Positions 1 through 10,800 of a stretch of 64,000 nucleotides of DNA are shown here, in pieces. This DNA is from Ophthalmolycus amberensis. Lineage: Eukaryota; Chordata; Actinopteri; Perciformes; Zoarcidae. Every line of letters starts with the position of its first letter. The first letter of the stretch is position 1. The stretch spans positions 582,501-646,500 of the forward strand of contig JAFEUB010001476.1 in assembly GCA_024529925.1 (NCBI GenBank), read 5' to 3'. Position numbers and translations under genes: made by a program. The notes below the pieces were generated by a model. That model did not search any database. It worked only from the letters and a program-made list of their open reading frames with translations, and was not told the origin of the DNA.

Positions 1-213
1 TCACATTTAAGAAATAAATAAGTGTGCAATCAGGAATATATTGTCTATTTTCTGAATATGTGTCAGGATACTTTATTTGCACGTTTAAATCAGGCCAGTG
101 TGTCCGGTGAATCAACAAGTCTTTATTTTGCATTCAAACTCGCATGCGACATAAAACACCACACAGTTTCTCTGAATGCTAAATCAGTCTTTGTCTTTTG
201 TATTATTCCTCAG
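1..213 (+). other. gata2: gata2 intron, 3' end, with splice acceptor at 211-213
   Basis: This is the tail of the intron before the first gata2 exon in the window. A T-rich tract (about 185-210) leads into a CAG acceptor at 211-213. The short open frames crossing this boundary are intron read-through. The upstream exons, including the start codon, lie outside the window. Confidence 0.8.
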
Positions 214-780
214 CTCGTCTGACGGGGACTCATCTCATCCACAGCCCGGGGATTTCATGGCTGGACGGAGGGAAAGCAGCCCTGTCGGCTCACCACCACA
301 ACGCCTGGTCCGTCAGCCCCTTCAGCAAGCCCAGCCTCCACCATCCCGGATCCGCGTCTCCTGGCGGACTCTCTGCCGTCTACCCGTGCAGCAGCAACTC
401 AAACACGGTCTCTGCATCCTCGTTAACGCCGCCGTCCCACTCCAGCCCGCATCTGTACACTTTCCCCCCTACACCACCAAAGGACGTATCGCCGGACCCG
501 GGGGCCGCGTCTCCATGCGCCTCCAGAATGGACGAGAAGGAATCTATCAAATACCATGTGTCGTTATCGGAAGGGATGAAGCTGGAGGACTCCAGTTCGC
601 TGAGGAGCAGTCTAGCCTCCATGAGCGCTCAGACCCCCTCCACCCACCATCCCATACCGACGTATCCCTACTCCCTCCCGGCACACGAGTACGGCAGCAG
701 TCTGTTTCACCCGGGCAGCCTGCTGGGAGCTTCATCCAGCTTCAGCTGCAGGAACAAAGGCAAGACACGGTCCTGCATCG
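214..780 (+). CDS. gata2: GATA-binding factor 2, N-terminal/transactivation-region exon
   Basis: This 567-nt exon encodes the region of GATA2 upstream of the zinc fingers. The first codon is split across the junction (G|CT, Ala) and the frame then reads ARLTGTHLIHSPGISWLDGG. Landmarks in order are the HSPG-WLDGGKAALSAHHHN block, VSPFSKPSLHHPG, FPPTPPKDVSPDP, KYHVSLSEGMKLE, THHPIPTYPYS, and a basic NKGKTRSC end just before finger 1. These blocks are characteristic of vertebrate GATA2; GATA3 shares some of them. The exon ends in phase 1 at a GTGAGT donor (781). The protein is a nuclear transcription factor needed for haematopoietic stem and progenitor cells, vascular endothelium and some neurons. 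The gata2a rather than gata2b assignment is inferred from the enhancer in the intron after finger 1, not from this exon. Confidence 0.95.
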
Positions 781-1127
781 GTGAGTCCACTGCAAACACA
801 CCGGAGACTAGTTTAAAAATAAAATAAATGAAATCTGAAAATAGTCAGACAGTATTTGGACTTAGAAGCTTATCTGTGAGTTTATTTAACGACCTATAGT
901 CGGTCTGCTGTTCTGTAGCAAATCAGTGGCAATTAAACTGAACTAAAACTAAAAAATAGTTAGTCTCAGGCAAATACAAAATAACGTAATGCATTTTTGA
1001 ATCATCCCATGGCACTCTATTTGTGTATCTGTGGTGGGTTTATTGACCAAATAGTGCAGCTTTGCATCGTTTTGTTTTTATATGCAACACTTGACTCTGT
1101 AAAAGGATCATTTTACGGTCTTGTTAC

Positions 1128-1169
<42 letters not shown>

Positions 1170-2550
1170 TACACAATTAAACTGCATATTAATATTGAAG
1201 AGGTTTATGAATCTCAGCCAATATACTATTATTATCACAACTCTAGGCTATAAAATGATCAAATCAAAATAAATGGTAATTATTGAAGAATACTCTCCTG
1301 CTATCTAATATAATTTACTGTTTAAAATTAAAACATCCTGTCAAAGTCAGTAAATATATTCCAAATGGTACAAGATTTTCTTTTGATTCGTTGTGACTTT
1401 AAACACAGCCAGCCTAATGTGTAGGCTGTGATTTGAGCTTCCTTATAATTTTGGAAATTGTATTATTATAATAATAGTAATAGCCTAATAAATAATACGG
1501 ATAATACTATTTTGCAATGAATGCTTGCAGAGGCCTAAGCCTGCACTCGACAGTCTTCTGACACAGAGCGACTTTGATAATCCTCTTTGTGTTAACCGTG
1601 ACTCTGTAATTACTCCTGGCTGCAGCAGAACAGTGAACTGGAACCAGCCCAGAGGTGTGAAAGGAAGATCTGCAGGTGCACCGAGCCAAAAACCTCAGTA
1701 TTTAGGCTAGAAGTCGCTTCTCTGTTACATAAGACACTAACATTGTCCTGATTATTTGATTACCGACCAGGATACTCCCAGTTTAAACCTGCGTTTAACC
1801 CGTTCATTAACAGGATGATAACCTAAACTCACTTTGAATAACGTGTTTTAATCAAATAAGAGCTGGCATGTCAACTGGCTGCAAATGTAGTTTTACAACT
1901 TTATTATTAATTATAGGTTATATGACTAAATGATTAATCTTGTTATTACATTGATTGAAGTTTAAGTTTTTATTTCCTAAAAATATACACCTAAATGATT
2001 ATTTTTTTGTCTTTAATGGTTGTAGTTTGCATCAGGCGCTTGGAGGGGTAAAATGTTTTCAGCATATACACATTTATTTTGTCAAGTGGAATTAATTGGC
2101 TCTGCTTTTATAAAATATATACTTTTTCTCCATCAGGCTGTTTTACAGGACATATCTTTTATTGGTGCTCTCGCTTGACAGCACAGAGGGAATATGTTAC
2201 TGATTTTGCAACTAATGCTTCTGAGACTTTTAGCTGTTTAGTGCTTCTGCTAATGCCTAATTACCCTTTATACTCCACTCCACTACTTTTTCTTCTCTTT
2301 ACTCTCGCTTTATACAGTTATATATAATCTGATATGCCCACACAAATCAGTGTGCATGCATATACCATAACATAAAATGTTTGAATCCCTGTTAGAAAAA
2401 AAGATGATCAACATAAGACAGTATCTTATAGTTTAGTGACCATACACACACTCATCATTAACACAAAGAGATAGATCAAAGAGCAGGAGGAAGTTGTATT
2501 CCAGCCAGGTATCAAATTTAATATCACAAAGTCACTTTGTTTTTCTTCAG
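781..2550 (+). other. gata2: gata2 intron before zinc-finger 1 exon
   Basis: This intron of 1,770 nt has a GTGAGT donor at 781 and a pyrimidine-rich TTTTCTTCAG acceptor ending at 2550. It is AT-rich and holds an (AC)n microsatellite at 1131-1164. I saw no coding exon or recognisable transposon in it. Small open frames at 1507-1710 and 2079-2327 have no recognisable content. Confidence 0.85.
1131..1164. repeat. (AC)n microsatellite
   Basis: Uninterrupted AC dinucleotide run inside a gata2 intron, directly visible in the sequence. Confidence 0.97.
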
Positions 2551-2696
2551 AGGGCCGCGAGTGTGTAAACTGCGGAGCCACCTCTACACCTCTGTGGAGA
2601 CGTGACAGCACTGGACACTACCTGTGCAACGCCTGTGGGCTGTACCACAAGATGAACGGCCAGAACAGACCACTCATCAAACCCAAACGCAGGCTG
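2551..2696 (+). CDS. gata2: GATA2 exon encoding N-terminal zinc finger (finger 1)
   Basis: This 146-nt exon completes the split codon from the previous exon (G|AG, Glu) and encodes EGRECVNCGA, then the first C4 GATA finger. The pattern is C-X2-C-X17-C-X2-C, with CVNC and CNAC as zinc ligands, followed by the basic linker GLYHKMNGQNRPLIKPKRRL. Finger 1 stabilises binding to paired GATA sites and contacts FOG-family cofactors. The exon ends in phase 0 after the Leu of KPKRRL, the same boundary as human GATA2 codon 339 (c.1017), with a GTGAGT donor at 2697. Every residue diagnostic of a functional finger is present and there is no frame damage. Confidence 0.98.
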
Positions 2697-5085
2697 GTGA
2701 GTCCCATCAGTGTCTACGAGAGAGGGGCAGTGAACGTGTGTGTGTGTGTGTTGGAGGTGGCAGTAAATAAAAAGAGTAAGGAGGAAGGAAAGGGGGAGAA
2801 GGTATACAATTCAAGGAACTATTATATTTTTCCAATCAGTTTCCAGGAATTGTGCTTCTCGTTCACCTCTTGCTCCTTCATGCTTGGTAGCATTGGGACT
2901 ATCTGAGTTGCTTCTCTTATCATTATCACTTCTGATCCTATCATTGATAGCAGGGCCAGCACCCCGTCCCTCAAAACAACACCTCAAGGACCTCACTGAC
3001 AGTGTATGGCTCATAAAAGCTGTGATTATTTATTTTTATTTGTAGGACGAGGTGTTTCAGTAAGAATTTGTCCAGTAAAAAACACATGATTTTGAATTTT
3101 TAAATAAACGGAAGGAATAAATGTGCATTTTTGGGTTACCAAGCAAAGTTGACATTTTGGAGATGTGTTTTATTTATTTATTAAAGGACAGTGAGTGTCT
3201 CAATGTAAAGTGACAGAGCAGTTATTTTCCATCATGAACTTCAAACATCATTGATGCTGCATCTCACTCATCCTACAAATATCTTTAAAACAGTTTAAAC
3301 ACACAAGCCAATGCCAATGGCTACAATCATGAATAGCCTGAAATAATCATTCATATTTGATCATTCTCCTAATAATTTAAAAGTCGAGCTATATATTTTC
3401 AGCCTCAATGTATTCATGTAACCATGTGCAGAAGTTGTGTTGTGATGCAGCAGGAGCCAGCTCTGAAATGAAGGCAGTATTTGCGGAGTCAACAGACGCT
3501 GCTCATTAAATCAGTAGCTTAATTAACAATACGGCAGTGGGCCATCACACCTTTAAAACAGGACTTATGTAGTAAATGGTTTTATTTTGGAATCCTGGAG
3601 GAAATTACATGGAAAAAGCGAGACAATAGAAACAAAAGTAGCGTTTGTCCCAATCAAAGCAGGATTTTGTAACTAAAGAATGCAAACGTAGCGTACGATA
3701 AAACTGCGCAACTCCACACTCATTGAAGGAAAATAAAATGAATCGAGGAAATGCTACGGGTGAGCAACAAATCTATCAAATCAAATAAGACTGATCAACA
3801 AAATATATTATTTTGCGAATATTGTGCTTATCATTTCGAATCATTAAGATGAGTTTCAGATGACCAGTCTGTTTGTTGACGCATGCGAACTGAGAAGTCT
3901 GCATCGCTGCGACTAAACAGGTCTAAATCTATCGATACTGACCTGCAGACCTCGTACGCAAACAGCTGCCTGTTTGACACAAACTATACAAGTGTTTTAT
4001 TTTAGCGTCTGTTTGCTATAATAGCATATAAAACAGCCATATATCAGGCCTGGTTTCCGTATGGCACGGCCGGAGCTCGCAGAGCTCCAGAGCGCCTTGT
4101 TCAGTGGCAGCAGCTCTCCAGTTGTTTCCTATCCGGATATCTGACCGGTCCAGATAAATGAGCAGGGCCAGCGCCTGTTTCCTCCTGCGGCCTCATAACG
4201 ATAGGCTCACACCTCATTCCGTAGTGGTCAAACGCTCTGTCCACCACAGAGAAAGTACAGCACAGTGAACGTTAAAAAAAAGAAGAAGGAGAAGATTGGG
4301 AAAGTGGGTTTGACAGTATTTATGAAAAAAACGCTGGGATGATGATTCTAAAAATGATGAGGTTATTTCAAGTTTACTAGTACATTCATTAGAACATTTT
4401 CACTGAAGGTGCAGATTCATTTCCTGGAAATTAGACCTAACTCAGGTAAAAGCATGAAATAATCAGGTGAGAATCCATCATGAGCTTAGGGCTCCTCACT
4501 CATCATCTTAAATGCAGTACTGCTTTGTGCATGCTAATCAAGCATGTGTACTAACAAATAAAGCCTACTGTATCAAATTAACATTTCATATCTTGTTTAC
4601 ATTTTCATTTGAAATCTTTGGTCAAAATATTGAGGATGTAACTCCCAAAAACAGAATGTATACGTCAACTAGAGCTGCAATGTTTAGTTGATTAATACAT
4701 TTTTCACCAGACATCAAAAGTATTTTTTTTAAAGAAAAAACTTTAAAAAAGATTTCCTGGTTCCAGACTCTCAAATATGAACATTTTCTGTTTTTCCTCA
4801 ATAAACTGAATATCTTTGGTCCGACAAAAAAAAAGACAAGCCTCCAGGAACTTGTGATGGCCATTTTTATGAGGTTTTCTTTGCTAAAGAATTTAAAGAA
4901 AAAATATTTATTGATATAATAACCATTATTTGTGGCCCTATGTCATGACAAGTTTAAATCAATATAGGAAGTTAAACTATTATCATACATTTTACATACT
5001 GAATATTCTTAAACGTACTCCTATGACTTGTGCTATGTCTGCTTGTGATGTTGAGCTCTAATCAAAGCTTAATATCTTTCCACAG
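2697..5085 (+). other. gata2: gata2 intron between the two zinc-finger exons
   Basis: This 2,389-nt intron runs from the GTGAGT donor to a CACAG acceptor at 5081-5085. By position it matches the mammalian GATA2 intron carrying the +9.5 enhancer (intron 4 or 5 depending on transcript numbering). The first and last thirds are AT-rich and unremarkable. The block at about 3880-4270 is more complex and GC-richer and contains the enhancer candidate annotated separately. No transposon was recognised, which fits constraint on this intron. Confidence 0.85.
4030..4220 (+). promoter_or_regulatory. gata2: Candidate +9.5 / i4-type gata2 autoregulatory enhancer
   Basis: The core includes an E-box CAGTTG (4119-4124), an Ets site TTTCCT (4125-4130), CCGGAT (4133-4138), TATCTG (4138-4143), an 8-nt spacer, AGATAA (4152-4157) and a second TTTCCT (4178-4183). 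The mammalian +9.5 element is defined by CATCTG, 8 nt, AGATAA plus nearby Ets sites, in the intron between the finger exons; GATA2, SCL/TAL1 and Ets factors act there in haemogenic endothelium. Here the spacing and the GATA half are exact, but the E-box half differs by one base (C to T). The change makes TATCTG..CAGATA, two inward-facing GATA sites around ACCGGT. Assignment as the orthologous enhancer is an inference from position and motif grammar; 4030-4220 are approximate limits. Confidence 0.75.
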
Positions 5086-5211
5086 TCTGCTGCCAGACGA
5101 GCAGGCACCTGTTGTGCTAACTGTCAGACGACAACCACCACACTCTGGCGGCGCAATGCAAATGGAGACCCAGTGTGCAATGCCTGCGGCCTCTACTATA
5201 AACTGCATAAC
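5086..5211 (+). CDS. gata2: GATA2 exon encoding C-terminal zinc finger (finger 2)
   Basis: This exon of 126 nt (exactly 42 codons, phase 0 at both ends) encodes SAARRAGT followed by the second C4 finger, CANC-X17-CNAC, and GLYYKLHN. Finger 2 is the main DNA-binding unit recognising WGATAR. The TTTTTLWRRN and NGDPVCNACG segments are essentially invariant in vertebrate GATA1/2/3. The acceptor is CACAG (5081-5085) and the donor is CGTAAGT with GT at 5212. All four cysteines are intact. Confidence 0.98.
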
Positions 5212-5241
5212 GTAAGTCTTTGACTGCTGAACGCCAAGTTG

Positions 5242-5310
<69 letters not shown>

Positions 5311-6053
5311 AGCGAGAGAGAGAGAGCGAGAGAGAGAGAGAGAGAGAGAGAGAGCTGTTTTACTCTCAGACACTGTCGGACTCGTTGGTGTTTTCTTTCT
5401 TTGTGCTTTATTGTTTCCATGGTAGGCGTAATCCCCTTGAGAGTCACAATGGTGGGACTGTTGTTGAGTGGGACAGCCACAAGGCTCCACATGAATAGTA
5501 TTAAGACTGGAGTCATCAAGGTTGATAATAGGTGCTGGGGAAGAGCATACTTATAAAGGATGAATCTGATAATTGTATATGTTTCTTGCTGTCAACAAAT
5601 GCGTTGTAGCCAAAGTCCAATATACGTCATGTCTTTATGCCATTGATCCTCCATTTTTGTCAGAAAACTATTACAAATTATCAATAAGCCACACAACTCC
5701 ACATGCAGCTTTCTAGTGGCAGATATAATAGAGCACCAAATGTGTATTAATCTTCAGCTGAAAATAGTCCCCAACAAATGCACTGTTTACTACTCTTTGA
5801 GTAATGTTTGGTACAAACCACAGTGCCCAGCTGTTTTAGGGAATTATTCAGCCATTTTCATTTATGTCTTTTCATGGCATTTGTTGACAATAACAACAAT
5901 ATAGCATTTCTTTTTATCCTTTAAAAAAGTCAGAAATACCATGTTTAAAAATGTATTTGATTACATTCATAAAATTAATCATTTCTGGGTTTTAACTTTC
6001 GCTCCAAACTTTAACCAGATCACTCACATCCTCACTTCTCCCTCTCTACACAG
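5212..6053 (+). other. gata2: gata2 last intron
   Basis: This 842-nt intron runs from GTAAGT to a CTACACAG acceptor ending at 6053. A long purine (GA)n tract begins only 30 nt after the donor. The rest is AT-rich with no supported exon. Open frames on both strands around 5062-5519 are low-complexity translations of the GA/TC repeat. Confidence 0.88.
5242..5354. repeat. (GA)n polypurine tract
   Basis: About 113 nt of GA repeat with a few C interruptions (GCGAGCGAG near 5303-5330). It lies on the sense strand of gata2 just downstream of the finger 2 donor. It is directly visible and likely length-polymorphic. Confidence 0.97.
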
Positions 6054-6332
6054 GTGAACCGGCCTCTGACCATGAAAAAGGAGGGAATACAGACACGCAA
6101 CCGAAAAATGTCCCACAAATCCAAGAAGAGCAGGCGGAGCTGCGACAGCTACGAGGAGTTTTCCAAAAGCCTGCACGAGAAGAGCACTCCTTTTAGCTCT
6201 CTGGCCGGACACATGTCCATGGGCCACTTGCCGCATTTCGGCCACACTGGACACATGCTTCCTACGCCCACCCCGATACACCCTTCCTTTGGGCACCCGC
6301 ACCACTCTAACATGGTGACGGCCATGGGCTGA
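6054..6332 (+). CDS. gata2: GATA2 terminal coding exon
   Basis: This exon encodes the last 92 residues plus a TGA stop (6330-6332). It begins VNRPLTMKKEGIQTRNRKMS, the basic tail of finger 2 that contacts DNA and supplies nuclear localisation, then HKSKKSRRS. Next come the C-terminal blocks LAGHMSMGHLPHFGHTGHM, LPTPTPIHPSFGHPHH and the terminal SNMVTAMG. The TPTPIHPS and SMVTAMG-type endings are strong GATA2 signatures, distinguishing it from GATA1 and GATA3. The acceptor is CTACACAG (6046-6053). No frame damage is seen. Confidence 0.97.
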   Translation: MNRPLTMKKEGIQTRNRKMSHKSKKSRRSCDSYEEFSKSLHEKSTPFSSLAGHMSMGHLPHFGHTGHMLPTPTPIHPSFGHPHHSNMVTAMG

Positions 6333-7085
6333 GACGGCGAGGAGAGGGGTTAACATAATGCTCGGCGACCCTGAGAGGGTTGTGTGAACGGGGATGAGGG
6401 TCTCACTAGAGGACAGTGTGTGCAATGTACATGCAGTTTGTGTGTCTTCATCTTGATTGTCTCTTGATTGATTACGCCAATGGTATGTTGGAGAACAGAT
6501 GTATCATGGGAGGAAATAATCGTTGTACTCCTTATGTATAGGTACCTATTTTGATGGAGGAAGTCAGAGAGGGATATTCTGCTTCCTGTCGGCCAGGCAC
6601 CCACATGTAAACACAAAAAAATGTCATTGCACCTCATAGTTTTGTCCCCACTGGCAGCCTGACTGACTGCAGTGTGGCTCAGTGTGTGCCGAACAGGTTT
6701 ATAGTAACTGTGAATATTGTAAATGTGTGAGACCAACGAGGACGTCCCCGGCAAGGGAGATCACCTTCGCAACATGAAATGAAAATATGCTGGATTTTTT
6801 TTTTGCTTATATGGACAATTTTAAAGGAATTTTCACAAAAGAAAGAAACCAAACAAAAAAGGTTTATGAATCCTAATTTGACACTGTTTATTATAATTAT
6901 TGTTATTATAATTATTGTTGTTATTCAGATAATTTATTTACACTGCCTTTTTTCTTTTACTATATCACCTGAATCATAGTGTGGATACTGTTATCCCATT
7001 TATGAATATATTTTTAGCTGAAGCACTATCTTTGAGCTGGTCGACATTTATACTCGTAAGAAATAAAGAGATCAAGTTAATTACC
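6333..7085 (+). other. gata2: gata2 3' UTR (approximate end)
   Basis: About 750 nt follow the stop codon up to just past the first canonical AATAAA (7062-7067). The sequence includes an AT-rich segment with TTATTATAATTATTG-like repeats at about 6885-6930. The cleavage site is inferred to lie some 15-20 nt after the hexamer. A MITE begins about 215 nt further on. Confidence 0.75.
7062..7067 (+). terminator. gata2: gata2 poly(A) signal AATAAA
   Basis: This is the first canonical hexamer after the gata2 stop, and no earlier AATAAA was found in 6333-7061. It is followed by a T/C-containing stretch suitable for cleavage. Confidence 0.75.
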
Positions 7086-7301
7086 CCGCTGCTCCTTCTA
7101 TTCAATATTCAATCATTAAGTCTTCATACTAAGAACACATACAGACATTTATTTGGCTAATTGTGCTGTCCTCCGTGCCATAATGGGACATGGTACCACA
7201 ATGAACAGATACAATTGACCCTCGTCATGAACGTGAATGTTTAAATAATACAATTAAAAGCTCTGTAGCTTTCTACGCATCCTTGTTTACATGTGGATAC
7301 A

Positions 7302-7812
7302 TTTTCAGAAATATGCTTAAGCGCTTTCTTGCAAGATGAGAAGATTGATTTCACTCTCATTTTTTGTATAAATATGAAGCTACAGCCAGCAGCCGGTTAG
7401 CTTAGCATAAAGACTTGCAACAGCAAGTCTGACCAAAGGTAACAAAATCCAACAACCAACACATATAACATCCTTTGGCTAATTTCCTGGAGTCCCAGAA
7501 GTTACTGCACCAGGCCAGGAAATTGTCCAACACATAAACCTCCGTAAAACCACAAGGCACCGTGTTTACACTTTGTTATTTGTATGGATGAAACAGACAA
7601 GCTCTGGAGGTGATGATAGGCGGATGTTGTTATCTTTGGAAAACTCCTTGCCAGCCGTTTCCAGTGTTTGTGCTAAGCTAAGCTAACTACCTGCTGGCTG
7701 TAGCTTATTTACCGTACAAACACGAGATTGGTATCAATCGTTTCCTCTCAATCTCTGCAAGAAAGTATTAAAGCGTATAGGCCACAAAATGTCGGACTAT
7801 TTCTTTCACAGT
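7302..7812. mobile_element. Non-autonomous DNA element (MITE) with about 110-nt inverted arms
   Basis: The left arm (about 7302-7412) and right arm (about 7672-7795) are imperfect inverted repeats. The left contains CTACAGCCAGCAGCCGGTTAG and TTAGCATAAAG; the right contains TGCTAAGCTAAGCTAAC and CTGGCTGTAGCTTATTTACC, and then GCAAGAAAGT opposite CTTTCTTGCAAG. The interior (7430-7670) has no coding capacity. The architecture is that of a fold-back MITE, and the arm sequence is one I recognise as a very common dispersed teleost repeat. A second, partial copy lies at 30446-30525. The superfamily is not certain. Confidence 0.8.
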
Positions 7813-10800
7813 TTTAAGGCTATAAGCCACTTTACATTCAGGCGGTGCTAATGTCACTATGTGAGGAACATCTTCACAGCTGGGGAAACACGATGTATAT
7901 GTACAACTTTCTATTCGCCTCTATATCATAACTTTTGATCAACACTTCTACCATCCAGAGAATCCATGCTTACTATTACCTGCTACCTGTCACGAAAAGC
8001 TGAAAGTCTGGAGGCAATTGTATACTGTTGATAATAAAGAAACCATATAAAACTAGCAGTAATGACTGAGAACATTTATTTCCTTAAATTAAAAAAACGT
8101 AACATCTTCTCGTTAACAAACGATATAAATGGTATTTATATTTACTAAAATCACTGGGACATGCAGGGCATTTGTAACGCTCATAAAACCTGCTTGGCTG
8201 CATAACAGGTCATCCCCTCCTTTATGGAACACCTTTTTGGTGATGCTCAATATCAATGCTTTCAAGTTACCCTTCTAACCTTTGTTGACATGAACCACCA
8301 CTTTCTAATTAACAGGTTACTTTACTGAGCACTGGAGATTAGGGCTGTTGACAGGAATTGAGCAGGTTGAGCCATATGTTCCCACAATTACTTAACCAGT
8401 TGCATCTGCTCACGGGTAATACTCTCATTAAATGGGTGGTCTCATTCTCTGTTACATGATGCTATTACCACAGTGATATAAGTCATGTCCTTTTATGAAA
8501 GATATATTTGACATCACTGCTAACCATGTTCTTTAATAAAATGTTCCTCTTTTACAAGCATTTTTACCATCATTGCTCTAAGTTATGAAATGAACCCATA
8601 AACTATCTTAAAATAAGCAATTAATCACAGTGAACTTCACATCTGCTCACATTATCATTGTAAGGTTCAAAACCTTTTAAAACATATCACATTATTAAAC
8701 TGCATTACCACACACCACTAACTGAAAAAATACATTCACTGTTAGATATTACCTATCTCAAGCAGATTAAAAGCCTGTGAATGTTGCCTCCATAGCAATT
8801 ATTTTGTCATGGTAAACAAGTGTGGAATAATTTGGAAAATGATCAGCAGTAATGCAAACTAGACAGTCGATCAGCACATGCCGTAAAAACATTTTCTTTT
8901 TTAAATCTCACAATGTTCAGTCTCGTCTTTGCCCCGAGGCTACGACAGTGAGCCTGACGACCCGCAGTTAAGGGTCAACCCAAGTGCAGCACGCAGCCTC
9001 CTCTCAAGACTTACCGGACCTCTCACCCTGGAAGCACTTACTCCGTCATTCTTTCAGGCCCTCCCACTCCACACTCAGACTTATTCATAGACACTTTTAA
9101 AATGTCACGTCCTCGCCGAAAATATAAGCGAAAGATTTTCCAATAAAAAAGGAGATAGAAAGCAGCCAAGTGATGTTTCAAGGTGAACCTCTCTGAGGAC
9201 CTTTGTGGAGGAGAAGTTTGGGGACTGGGTGGCCACCCTAAATCACCAGTGAGATTCATGGCTCCCACCTTTGCACGAGCGCCCCCTCCTTATTAAACGA
9301 TTTGTTTTTCTACTAAACTCAATTAAAGGAATAGAGAACAAGCCCAAAACAGACTCCAGAGGAGTGAGTTAGCAGAGAGATGGTGATAAAGGAGATGAAA
9401 GGGGGAAGGAGCATAGTTTCATCCAGTTCAGAGCCCTAATAATGAGGAAGGGAGCGGGCGTCACCAAAAGCAGGAGAAAACAACACATCTACTATTGTGG
9501 ATTCTCTGGTCTATGTTGTAGAAAACCTTTAACACAGAAAGTCAGATCCCAGATCAGTAAAACATGAAAGACATAAATGATCCTACACTGTAAGTTGTTC
9601 ATATTTCAGAGATCGCTTGTAAATCACAGCAGATTATGTCGGACCACCAAATACACATGTAGAAGTGTTGCTATCTCTCTGTTCTGATAAGCTAATTATT
9701 TGCTGTTGATAGTTTTGTAATAAAGGTCTCACTCCGTCAAGAGGTGAACATGTAATAAATCAGTTTACGCAAACGTTTGTGTTAATCATCATTTTAAAAA
9801 CAGTGATTGAATCATGTCAGAGATTTTGGGAGGGCAGTAATATGTTCACAAATATTCGTTTTTTATCCTTATTAAACAGAAGACCGTAACATACTAAGTA
9901 ACATTAAATGTTGCCTAAACATTTGAAAAAACATATTTGAAAACAATCAATATTGTTGAGTAGAAATGAGTAGAAAGTTGAAACATTATCACCCATATTA
10001 ATATGAATTAACAGTGACCATGAAGAGCCTAAAATCTATCTTAAAAATGAAAGATATGTTACAAACTAGCTGCTTTAGCACAAAGGTGACTAATAGGAGA
10101 ATTGTAGGAAACTGAGTGTAGTGTAAACTTCTATAGCATGGTGAGCAGGGATGCATATTGGTATGATCAGCACATTCAGTACTGGTGCCGTGCATGCTGA
10201 AGTTTAGGATATCGTATGATCGGTCTAAGGACTAAATATTTATATATACAATAAACTCTAGGGGAAGTAGTAATTGGAAATTTTATTAATTTAATTAGCA
10301 AAATAAATGACCTCTTCTTGTCCTCTGAAAACATGTTGCTGTATAGTAGATGGTTCAAGGACCACTGCACCTCCTAGAAGACTGCATGACCCTGATTACC
10401 AAAACAAAATGCATGTCTCTACACTCTTGTCCCTGCAGGAACCGAGAGACAAATAAACCTGTGATGTAGTCAATTCATTTTCAACAAAATGGTCCCACAC
10501 TGTGCTCCTGGAGGACTAGGGGATGTGAGATATGTCCAATCTGCACCAACGGGACTCTGCTGCAATCTGGTATGAGCTTCAGTGAGATCTGGGTTTGAAG
10601 ACTCTGTTTTTAGGTTAAACACTTTGGATAACACCAACTTCACTCCTTAACTTTTGAAAGGAAATATTCCACAACATACACAACAGTTATTGCCTCTGCT
10701 GGGTTCTCAAGAGGACCAACATGCACAAAAAACAGTGAGAGGGAAGAGAAAGAGAAAGCTACTATCAGTGATGCTCAGAAAATGTGATAAAATCTGCCTG

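Noticed and set aside
176..784. 202-residue open frame overlapping the first gata2 exon
   Set aside because: It is an alternative frame of the real GATA2 exon; the other frame matches GATA2 block by block and joins the next exon in phase.
5062..5519. Ser/Leu- and Arg/Glu-rich open frames on both strands
   Set aside because: They are translations of the (GA)n/(TC)n tract in a gata2 intron.
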